A stretch of DNA of 64,000 nt, taken from assembly GCA_032716605.1 (NCBI GenBank), contig CM064572.1:42917897-42981896 (forward strand), in the 5' to 3' direction. Shown in pieces: positions 43,786 through 53,090 of the stretch. How positions within the stretch are numbered: the stretch's first letter is position 1; every line of letters starts with the position of its first letter. The translations under genes and the position numbers were made by a program. The stretch comes from Paralithodes platypus. Lineage: Eukaryota > Arthropoda > Malacostraca > Decapoda > Lithodidae. Below the pieces are notes generated by a model that saw only the letters and a program-made list of their open reading frames with translations, was not told the DNA's origin and searched no databases.

Positions 43786-44054
43786 AAAGTCCTATCACTC
43801 TCAGAGCTCCTTCGGACATCCTCACTATTTACAAACTTCTTCAGTATGGAGTATAATCGATATTTACCCCCTGCTGGTAACACAGATGATGATTTCAATA
43901 AGTCATGGGGGGCTTTGCCCCCCCTCAACCCATCCTGTGTCCCACATTAGAAATATAGGTACTGGTAACTAAAACCATGAAAACACTCATTTCTCAAAAT
44001 CTGGAGGAAAAAACATGAAAAATATGAGTGCGAGCCTTTTCCCTATAATTAGGC

Positions 44055-44187
44055 TACCGTCAACTGGGGTGAATTCGGACACGGGGTGAATTCAGCCATT
44101 ATCGCAAAAATCATAATCAACATCATAAACAATTTTTGCGATAATGTACGAATTCACCCCGTGCCGAATTCACCCCAGTTGACGGTA
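44055..44187. mobile_element. MITE-K, 133-bp near-perfect hairpin
   Basis: The arms TACCGTCAACTGGGGTGAAT and TTCACCCCAGTTGACGGTA continue through a second GGGGTGAATTC pair and a TTATCGCAAAAAT / ATTTTTGCGATAA stem. TA bases at both ends suggest a TA target. Confidence 0.85.
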
Positions 44188-44202
44188 CCTTCAAAATTAT
44201 GG

Positions 44203-44433
44203 CAAGAATGTAGTTACCGGGTGTACCGCCCACCTTGTTTACACTATGTGGATGCCGTTGGATATAGAAATACATTAGCCTAACCAAACAACCTAACCTT
44301 ACCTAACCTAGTATTCATGCAGTAATGACAGGGGCAAATTGCAGAAAATGTAGCGTCGAAATAGACGGGAACGTAAGTACGAGCGCACAATATGACAACC
44401 GTACACCCTGAAACTACATCCTTCCCAAAACTA
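44203..44433. mobile_element. MITE-J copy 2
   Basis: The ends AAGAATGTAGTTACCGGGTG and ACACCCTGAAACTACATCC are inverted. The first 90 bp match copy 1. Confidence 0.75.
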
Positions 44434-45640
44434 TTAAAACCTTGAAATGCACCTACAAATAGACCATTCTTTAAATAGGATGGGTTACTCTTTCTGTATT
44501 TTGCAAGTGTTTCGTTTAATAGATGTGGAGTGTTACTGCTGCTATTACTGTTATGGGTAGCCTAGCCTATCAAGGAATTGTCTTAGGTGTTACATTTTCA
44601 AATAGCCTAGCCCTAGCCTAAATATTTAAAAAAATACCATAGATTTTCATGGAAAGCTTAGCCTATTATAAAGATAAATAAAATATTCGTAAGTAGGTAA
44701 GTTATTTTACAAGATCCAGCATTATTGTTGGTGTCAAATTAAACTGTCTCTGGTGTCACTACTGTTTCGGCTAACTGCTTCCACATCACTTCCATTTATC
44801 GCCTTTATCATTGGTGCCTTCATCACTGTCATTATTATGCCTTTCACCAGTTTTAGGATAGTATGTGGGATCGACAGCATCGCTGCCATCACTGGAGTTA
44901 GGCTACTAGAAACACTTGGAATCCAACGAGGAATATAATTTGTTTTAGCCTAGCCCTGATAAAAAGACGAAACGCTTCCTTTTTCCGCTGATTGAAGGCC
45001 AGCTGGAGTAACTAGAGGCTACTCACATTCTCATCACTTGTACATTCTGCCATAAATCAGAGGAACATTAAAGCACTAATACACGATAAATCACTGGAAA
45101 TAATGCGCAGTTCAGCAGAGTCGGCCACACTCTGGGAGATGGGAGTGTAATTTTTTAAACATAAAAAATTAGGTGTGCAGGGTACGGGAAGCGAGATGTT
45201 TGGTGGCTCAGTTATTTCGTATTTGTTTACGTTTTTCGTTATTCCAGTGACTTATCCTTATTGTCTAATAATACTCTAATATTGTATACATTGTTTACCT
45301 TACTGTATGTACTTCAACAGCTATATTATAGCTGTGGTGGTTTTGGGAATCGAGAAACCTGCCCTACATAGCTCACCGCAACAGCTTGGTAATATGGATA
45401 TTCGTATCAGCTAGCACTAAAAACGCCTACAAAATGGACACTTTCAAATCATTTTGCATTTTTAATAATTACAAAATGATAAATAATACTGCACAAAATC
45501 TGAACAGAGAGCACCACTTCAACTAAACAGAGTTGGGTCCGTTACTGCAGCTGCAGGTCGACTTCGCTGGCCCGTGAAATCCAGTTCTCCTGTTATCCAT
45601 GATACAGTATATATATACTGTATACACAGGTCTATGGTAT
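44434..45640. other. Unannotated sequence
   Basis: No convincing gene. A 61-residue hydrophobic frame at 44753-44938 has no recognisable family features. Several CCTAGCC motifs are present. Confidence 0.5.
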
Positions 45641-45714
45641 ATACAGTATATACAGTATATATATATATATATTTTGTTTTTTTAAAGCTAGCGAGAAATT
45701 GACTGATCCCCATC

Positions 45715-45880
45715 TTAAGGGAGGTTTTTAGTTTACTCCCTCGACCTCCATCAAGCTAAAGACCCACCTCCCCCCCCCCCGACCCTCCTTCAAGATAAAT
45801 TTGTAAATTTTTCTATAGCAAAATGACTCGGCCAAAGGCCGTTTCCTCTTAAATTACAGGCTCGCAAAATGAAAATATAT
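45715..45880 (-). mobile_element. MITE-A copy 11, truncated
   Basis: TTAAGGGAGGTTTTTAGTTT, GACCTCCATCAAGCTAAAG, a C11 run, TCGGCCAAAGGCCG and ACAGGCTCGC. It ends before the second half. Confidence 0.75.
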
Positions 45881-45896
45881 GAACCATATGAATTTA

Positions 45897-46110
45897 TTAA
45901 CCCTTTGAGTAACAACGAAGTGTGTTATATATTATTATATATGTATTTAGAAGATATTATGCAGCTTATAAAGGATCTGTGATAGTTAAAAGGGTTGATA
46001 GAGATAGTTTGAACCCTTATTATTGCTATACGTCTTTCCTAAGCTGAATTAAAACCTCTAATAGTTGCCAGAATATGATGAAAAGGACGTCTCTGGTACT
46101 GAATGGGTTA
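45897..46110 (+). mobile_element. MITE-E copy 5
   Basis: TTAA-bounded, 214 bp: TTAACCCTTTGAGTAACAAC at the left, GACGTCTCTGGTACTGAATG at the right. Confidence 0.85.
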
Positions 46111-46497
46111 AGCAATTGATATATTATATTAATTCTATATGGTAACTAACTCACTCTCACTCTTTCTCTCAAAAAAATAAAACGAAAACAAAAAACACAC
46201 CTACAATTATGACACAATATCAATAATTAGCCTTAATTTCCAGCAGTCATTTTAAAAACCTAAGGAATAATGCCACCATAACAAAGCCCCCATTTTTTGC
46301 ATTGATCTTTCATTGACTTTTTTAAATAACGCCACCAAAAATAATATTTCAACAAAAATTAGCCCTCATTTTCAGCAGTCATCTATGTAAACCTAATAAA
46401 TAAGGCCCACCAAAAGACAGAATATCTATAAAAAAACTACTCCCCCTAAAGAGGTGAGAGAGGGGGCATTTACCCCTAATAAATATCGCCCACCAAA

Positions 46498-47170
46498 TTA
46501 ACCCCTTTTGTACCGGCGACACCCTTTTAACTTTATTCTGGCTACTAATAGACAATTTCATTCAGTTTAGCAAGGACCTCCAGCAAATAACAGGCTTCGA
46601 ACTATCTTAATAAACCCTTCTTAACCCATTCAGTACCAGGTAAGTCCTTTTAATCTTATTTTGGCAATTATTAAACTATTAGTTTCAGCTTAGGAAGTAT
46701 CTCTAGCAATAATAAGGCTTCAGACTATTTCAACCAACCCGTTAGACGACCACAGATCCTTCCTAAGCTGCATAATATCGTCTAAACATAGCTAGAATAA
46801 AATATATCACACGTCGCTGATGGTGTAATGGTTCGAGTGTTTGAGATCTGCATGTGGTAACCCAGGTTCGAGTCCCGGTAGGATCACATGTTTTCATTAA
46901 TTTCATTGGAGGTATTTAGGTGTTGGGAGTTAACAATAATGGTAAAAACATACATAGAAGGCCTCGGGATCGGACGGTTCGTAAATTGAGTGGTCAAACC
47001 CGTAATCCTTCAATAAACTGGCATGGGTTGTCCCTCTTACAGGGGATAGGTCCACCTGGGGGCCTTCTGTGTATGGCCACCCTAATTAAGGGGAGTAAGG
47101 CGTCCGGCAACAGATAGATAGATAGATAGATAGATAATAAAATAGACGTCGCCGATACAGAAGGGGTTAA
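46498..47170. mobile_element. MITE-E copies 6 and 7 with a SINE insertion
   Basis: A half copy (46498-46624) abuts a second copy starting at 46621 (TTAACCCATTCAGTACCAGG) that ends at 47170 (CGATACAGAAGGGGTTAA). The second copy is split by a SINE at 46805-47135. Confidence 0.75.
46805..47135 (+). mobile_element. tRNA-derived SINE with (GATA)n tail and 9-bp target duplication
   Basis: A-box-like TGGTGTAATGGTTCGAG and B box GGTTCGAGTCCC within the first 70 bp, then a body and a GATA tail at 47113-47135. AATAAAATA flanks it on both sides (46796-46804, 47136-47144), the expected product of LINE-mediated insertion. Confidence 0.8.
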
Positions 47171-47502
47171 GGGGGAGTGACTTGCCTTTTTCTCTCTTTC
47201 TCTGGCTTGTATCCATTCGGCCCCATTCAGCCTACTGTTTTAAGACGCTTTCCCCATGCAGGTGTCAATTTTTTCCTGGCGAGCGGTAGCGAGCCAGCAT
47301 ATTAGTTTTAAATGTTTTTGACAGCAGGCTAAATTTATAAATTTTTCGATAGAAGAATTTCTCCGGTGAAGCCGGATTTCTCCATACAATCGACACCTAA
47401 ATGGGGATAAACGTCTAAAAATAGTAGGCTGAATGGGGCCGAATGGATACAAGCCAAAGAGAGAAAGAAAAGGAGAGAAAACAAGCAGGTGACCCCCCTT
47501 AA
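47167..47502. mobile_element. Fold-back MITE related to MITE-A, copy 2
   Basis: TTAA-bounded. The ends TTAAGGGGGAGTGACTTGCC and TTAAGGGGGGTCACCTGC are inverted. The arms contain GGCTTGTATCCATTCGGCCC and its complement. The centre has CTCCGGTGAAGCCGGAT. Confidence 0.85.
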
Positions 47503-47807
47503 ATAATATTGATAAAAACAAAAGAGGAGAGGTGAGGGTGGTGGCTTTTCCCCCTCTCTCTCCCAATTGTATATGCCATTAGCAGAGCAAGATTGGCCAA
47601 GTGCTGTGTTTCTGGGTGATGTTTGGGGGGAGGGGGGGGGTGTGTGTGTGCTATATTGAGAGACAGGGAGAGGGGGGGGGGGGAGAGAGAGAGAGAGTGA
47701 GATAGAATGAGTGTGTATGTGTAAGTTTGATACCAATGGTATGCCTTCCCCAAATTGAGCACTGTATGTTACTAGAGAGAATAATAGTTGACAGGACATT
47801 CGACATA
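47503..47807. other. Spacer with G- and GA-rich patches
   Basis: G-runs at 47626-47640 and GA at 47675-47703. No gene. Confidence 0.6.
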
Positions 47808-48031
47808 CACTATACTCTGTTTCTGCTCAGCTGGCGATACATTGAACCACTTTGCAGTTAATATTTCGATACCTAATGGAACAATATGAAACCACTATGT
47901 CTCTGCGTCATATGTAGACCAAGCATATAATAGTTAGCACCATATTTCACTACAAAATCGTCAAAATTACTGAGAAATTGTGATGGGAACTTTGCAATTT
48001 ACCGTCAGTTGAAAAGATACAGACACTAGTG
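47808..48031. mobile_element. MITE-G copy 2
   Basis: TA at both borders. The ends CACTATACTCTGTTTCTGCT and (inverted) CACTAGTGTCTGTATCTTTT. Inverted homologue of 30454-30678. Confidence 0.75.
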
Positions 48032-48044
48032 TATGGTGTAAATT

Positions 48045-48099
<55 letters not shown>

Positions 48100-48101
<2 letters not shown>

Positions 48102-48775
48102 GTAAGGGATAAGAAAGAGAGGCGGTAATAGAAAGACTGGAAAGAGAAAATAAAGAATATAGAGAAAAGGTGGAAAGGGAGATAGAACAACTTAAAGAGG
48201 AGAATGAAAGACTAAGGAAAGGATTGGAAAGGAATCACGATAGGACAGAAAAAGTGGAAGTAGAAATTACTGAAATGAAAAATGCTTGTGGGAATAAAGT
48301 TGAGGAAACAGAGGTTAGTCGCAAAACTATTATGGATGAACAAAAGGAGTGGCAGGGTAATAATCTAGGAAAGAAAGTAGTGAAGGCCATAAGGCAAAAT
48401 GAGAGACAGGTAACTGATATAATGGAAAAGAAGAGATGTGTGATAATATTTGGAGAAATGGAGGAGGAAATAATGGACAGAACTGACAGGAAAGTTGTAG
48501 AAATTAAGAAGGTTGACGACATGTTAGAGGTGTTGGACAGAGAAAGAAAGGAAGGTTGGAAGAGAGGTGGAAGATAGTTGGAGGTTGGGAAAGTATAAGA
48601 AGGGGGAGAGGAGGCCTATTAAATTATTATGTTCTATCCAACAACCAACTCTACTCCTAAAATCGATTAATGAAATATTACAAACACTATTAGATTTAAG
48701 TCTACGAAAGCAGCAGAAGAGGTATTGAGGAACAGCTGGCAACTGAGTCAGGAAGGGAAACACACTAAAGTTATA
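48100..48775 (+). pseudogene. LINE-B ORF1: coiled-coil protein, 5' truncated
   Basis: The frame 48170-48577 encodes a Lys/Glu-rich coiled coil (IEQLKEENERLRKGLERN at the start), then a segment KKRCVIIFGEMEEE that resembles the opening strand of an ORF1 RNA-binding fold seen in CR1-type LINEs. After a stop near 48578 related sequence continues to the TTAA at 48776. The rest of ORF1 resumes after the piggyBac at 52730 (KDLNAEECDNMREKN). ORF1 would bind element RNA. Start codon and N-terminus are lost to the CA repeat. Confidence 0.65.
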
Positions 48776-49439
48776 TTAACCCCCGGGATCCGGGGGCTCT
48801 CATATGAGGCGATCGTCGTGTCCAGGGGTATTCCTGAAAAATGGCTCTCTTCATAATTCGATATCTACTGATTGAGACCACCTAGAGCAGTCAACTAAAT
48901 TGCATAGTGTAAAACCAACCTTCGTCTGTAGAATGGCGTTCAGTTGGCATCGCTACGACAAGCGGTTTCCGAGATATGATGATGGGAATAGAGGTAATTT
49001 CCTGCGTATTTTCGCCAGGGTCCGAACGCTTCGCCGCGACCCTGGCTATCACGCACTAAGTCACTCGTCGCTTCGGTGGCTTTTGTACCGGTACACGATA
49101 TTATGTTTTTATGGAGATAATGTGATATTATTGCGTCATTTATTACTTGTTCAACCATTATTAGAGTTATATGAAACTTTATATAAAATATTTCACTGTT
49201 ATTGTAATATTATTGTGCCACTTTAACTTTTATTGTAATATTATTGTGTCACTTTCACTGTTATTACTCTTCTTGTTATGAATTATTGTTAGTCTCACTG
49301 TTATTATTGAGTTATTATTACTTGTTATACATTTTGTGTCACTTTCACATACTAGGTTAGAGGCTAGGCTATGCAAGTGTACAGTACCGTACGGTATCGT
49401 ATTTGACACTTGTAATTATTACATTTGGTTGTTTCTTTC

Positions 49440-49720
49440 ACTTAGACATATTGTTATATTGTTTTTAGTGTCACTTTCACTTATTACAGGTTTCACTTAT
49501 AAATACTTATTGAATAGTTACTCTAATATATAGTTGTTGTGTCTCTTTCACTTGTACATATTGTTATATTGTTTTTAGTGTCACTTTAACTTATTACAGG
49601 TTTCACTTATATACTTATTGAATAGTTACTCTAATATATAGTTGTTGTGTATCTTTCACTTGCACATATTGTTGTATTGTTTTTAGTGTCACTTTCACTT
49701 GCACATAGAGTTTTATTGTT
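49440..49720. repeat. 109-bp direct repeat in the piggyBac 3' region
   Basis: ACATATTGTTATATTGTTTT followed by AGTGTCACTTTCACTTATTA recurs at about 49448, 49557 and 49665. Confidence 0.8.
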
Positions 49721-49760
49721 TTAGTGTCACTTTCACTAGTGTTCTCAGGGTCAGTGCCAC

Positions 49761-52538
49761 TTAGAAGTTCACCAGGATGTGGAAATCGTCGTGGCAAGGC
49801 GTGATGCACAGTGCTACCTGACATTCCTGGCACTGATACGAGGTTTTGGTGTTTGTCTGGGGTCTTCGGGTGGTGTGACTGCCGACATGGCACTGTTTCT
49901 GGACCAGCAGCTACTGGAAGGCCGACGATCCTGTGCTTCTTGTGGTGTTCAGAAGCGTATGTGCGGTCCATGGTGCCAGCTCCTGGCATATGTTGAGCTC
50001 GTGGGGAATCCTCAGGAGGGCATATTCCCCAATGAGATCCAGAATGAGCTGTTTCTGGAATCTCCGAAGGTTGGTGTACTTCCTGGGCATTGTGGGGTTC
50101 ATCAGCTTGTACAGGTTGTACGAGTTCAGCACAGACACATCCATGATGTGCAGAAAGAACTTCTTATACCACCTGCAGGAGGTCCGCAGGCAGTCGATGA
50201 AGCCGACCTGCATGTCTGACTGGTCAACCAGACGCATGTTTATGTTGTAGTCCATAACTGCGTCTGGCTTCATGATGGGCTCCCTGGTCCTGTGGTTGAC
50301 TTTGCCAGAGTCAACCAGGTTGCCCTTGTGGATGGTGCTGATCATGTTGACCTTCCTTTGGTCGTGCCAGTGGATTGCCAGCATCGGACCATGTTGCTTG
50401 AGGAAGATGTCCTTCTTCTTGGTCTTTTGGGGGAATTCCGGCATGTTCTTCCTCGTCCCCCGTACTGTGCCCACAGTCTGGGTTTGCTGCCTGTTCAGGT
50501 ACTTGGTGAGGATGGGGGACGTATAATAGTTGTCCGTGTAGAGTATGTGGTTCTTGTTGAAGTAGCGATCCATCATCGCCTTCACCACTGCTCCACCGAA
50601 CCCTATTTCTTGATCTGCAAGAACCTCACCCTCCTTCCCACTGTAGACAGTGAAGTCCAGCACATAACCCGTCTTACAGTCACAGAGGACGAAGAGCTTG
50701 ATGCCGAATCGATGTCTCTTGGATGGTATGTACTGCCGGAAGTGAAGCTTCCCCCGGAACAGCACAAGAGACTCGTCGATCACAACCTTTTGAAAAGGCT
50801 TCAAGAATGTGGAAAACTTGGCGTTCATCATGTCGTAGAATCCCCTTATCGTCCACAGGTGGTCTGTTTGTGTACATTGGTGTTGGTAACGAAGTGCAGG
50901 TAACCAAGTATGGCGAAGTAGCGGTCCCAGGACATAAGTTTGCCAAAAGCAGGTGTGGCAATTATGTCACCTGTGATCCAGTAGTCTGCCTGCCGATGCT
51001 TCTTCACATGCGCCACGAGCATGGTCAGTGCTATGAAGACATACATTTCGGCAATGGTGACAGGCTTCCAGGCCTTCATGTGGGAACTATGGGTCTTGCC
51101 GCTGAGGTGGTCACTGAGGGCCTGCTGCTTATTGGTCTCATCGACAACATATGACATGACATCATTGTCGAAAAAGGCTTTGAATAGCTCGGCAGGTGTT
51201 GAGTTGGGTCCCCCTGGGAAAGATGGATCAATCCCTGCGGCATGTTGGGCGTCATCGAATGTGGCATCTTGTGGCTGAAAGGTGGCCCCATCCTCCAACG
51301 TCGAGACACCAGCATGCCTGGCACAGGGACGGGGACGGGCAGCAGGGGCGGCCAGGCTACGGCCGTGGCCACTCTCACGGGCACGGCCATGCCCACGCTG
51401 ACCAGCAGGGCCCCTGGCACGGCCACGTCCAAAGGCACGGCCACGTCCAAGGGCACGGCCACCCCGAGCACGGGGACGTCCACGGACACGCCGGGGTGCT
51501 GGGTCATCCACCCACTCAGCTTCGTCCACAACAGGGTCGTCTGGCAGGTCATAATTATCATCCCCAGAATCTGCACCGTGGTCGTCCATATATCTTGAAG
51601 GGCGGCCATATTCGTGGGTATCTTCAGGGTCATAGGTGGGATCCTGGTCATCAGTTGGTGGTGATACATCAGGTGGCGACTGCTGGCGTGGGCGGATTGT
51701 GGGTGGTGAAGTGAGCAAGTTGGCTCTGAAGTTTTTAGGCGACGACGAGAGCATTTTGGGGGCAGTTTAGGGCCTGAGGTGCTGCTTTGTGCCCCCCCTG
51801 TGGCCATGAACAAGACCCTTCTGGAGGTGCGTTGACCACTTGCACCACTTGCACCACTTGTTGATGGCTGTGGGTCATGCTGGGACAAGACCGCACCACT
51901 TGCACTACTTGCACCACTTGTTGATGGCTGTGGGTCATGCGGGGACAATTCCGCACCACTTGCATCACTTGCACCACTTGTTGAGGGCTGTGGGTCATGC
52001 GGGGTCAATGACGCACCAGCCGCAGGTGAGGAGGTCCCGGGAGACAAAGGAATAGGCCTACCCACGCTTGACTATTCACTCTCATCCTCACTATCAGCAT
52101 CTTCACCTCTTTCCCTTTCGGCCGCCTCCCGTGCCTGCTTCCTTGCACTATCCAGCACAGCTCTCCTATAAAAATAACTGGCTATTTTTGCCGGGGAAGG
52201 AGTCCCCACAGCCGACGCTGGGGTCGCAAGCATGTGTCATCATTATCATCATCACTATCGTCATCATCAGTGCTATGAAAGCCCTGGAATTCTTCGCCAT
52301 CTTCCACTTCATCAACATCTTCACTAACCACATGATCTTCGTCAAAATCACTCGCAATCTCAATCTCACTAAGTTCATCACTATCGTCACTTAACTCTTT
52401 TAGTACACATGCAACACCACCGGGACATAGGAATGCTTTCTTGGTCCTTTTAGCCTTGCCTTTCTTAGGCTTACGGGTCGCGGCGGCGGGCGGCGATTCG
52501 GACACAGCGATTTTTTTAGGGTTAACTCCAGCCATCAT
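49761..52538 (-). pseudogene. piggyBac transposase, nearly intact
   Basis: Start MMAGVNPKKIAVSES at 52538, with a basic patch and an acidic region like the 10337 fragment. Low-complexity linkers follow: three HDPQPSTSGAS repeats (about 51870-52020) and an Arg/Gly-rich GRGRA region (about 51340-51480). The DDE domain has PAELFKAFFDNDVMSY, then IDESLVLFRGK (first Asp), YTDNYYTSPIL (second Asp) and LVDQSDMQVG (third Asp). A Cys-rich C-terminus (CQECQVALCITPC) ends at TAA 49761. Lesions: a one-base shift near 50875, an in-frame TAG at 49911-49913 before the Cys-rich domain, and frame changes at about 51750 and 52200. It would cut and paste at TTAA. Confidence 0.88.
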
Positions 52539-52839
52539 GGATGCGAGTTAAGAACTGATGCTGCCTGGTAGTTTGTGTTTGGTGGCGCTGCGGTCGCCCA
52601 CGCACAAACAAAAATTCGCCCGCGCAATTTGAACGCTTTGATTTTGATTTTGCCTCATATGAGGCCTCCCGGACTCCTAACCAAAATACGTTTTGCCTCA
52701 TGTGAGGCCTCCCGGATTCCAAGGGTTAAAGGAAAGACTTGAATGCAGAAGAGTGCGATAATATGAGAGAAAAGAACGATAATAGGTCAGAGGTAGATAA
52801 AAAAAAAAAATCTATCGAAATATCGACGGGAAAGTGAAG

Positions 52840-53060
52840 AAATGGTATATGAAGAGGAGGGGAAAGGAGAGGGAAGGGGAGGACGATAAGGAGGAAGGGG
52901 GGGGGACGAGAGGGAGGAGAGGGAGAGGGGAGGAGGGAGAGAGGGAGGAAGGGGGGAGAGCAGGGGAGGGGGGAGATAGGGGGTGGGGGGGGGGGGAGAG
53001 GCTAGATAATTAGGAGGGGGAGTTGGCGAAGAAGAGGGGTTAAAAACGAGGAAAAGAAAA
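52840..53060. repeat. Purine-rich tract in LINE-B
   Basis: GGGGA/GAGG repeats with G7-G12 runs between ORF1 and ORF2. Confidence 0.85.
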
Positions 53061-53090
53061 CATAGTACAAAATATAAAAGTAGCAACTGT

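Larger units (their letters stand above)
41581..45733. repeat. 57-bp inverted repeats framing 4.1 kb
   Basis: The left arm 41581-41637 (AAAACCTCCCTTAAGATGGG, then ATCAGTCAATG, CGCTAGCTT) is inverted at 45677-45733. TTAA occurs in each arm. The interval holds no transposase. The outer right flank continues as MITE-A. It may be one large non-autonomous element or two copies of a small repeat. Confidence 0.55.
48776..52729 (-). mobile_element. piggyBac transposon, 3.95 kb, autonomous type
   Basis: TTAA at 48776-48779 and 52726-52729. Terminal sequences CCCCCGGGATCCGGGGG (left) and CCCTTGGAATCCGGGAGG (right, inverted) form imperfect inverted repeats. Subterminal palindromes GCCTCATATGAGGC (about 52651) and variants lie at both ends. 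It encodes one transposase on the minus strand and has a 109-bp direct repeat in its 3' region (49440-49720). It sits inside LINE-B ORF1. Confidence 0.93.

Noticed and set aside
44753..44938. Small 61-residue membrane protein
   Set aside because: There is no homologous copy, splice context or recognisable motif; the length is expected by chance.
50292..50903. 203-residue plus-strand protein and neighbouring plus frames at 49779-51714
   Set aside because: They are antisense to the piggyBac transposase, whose motifs are clear on the minus strand.
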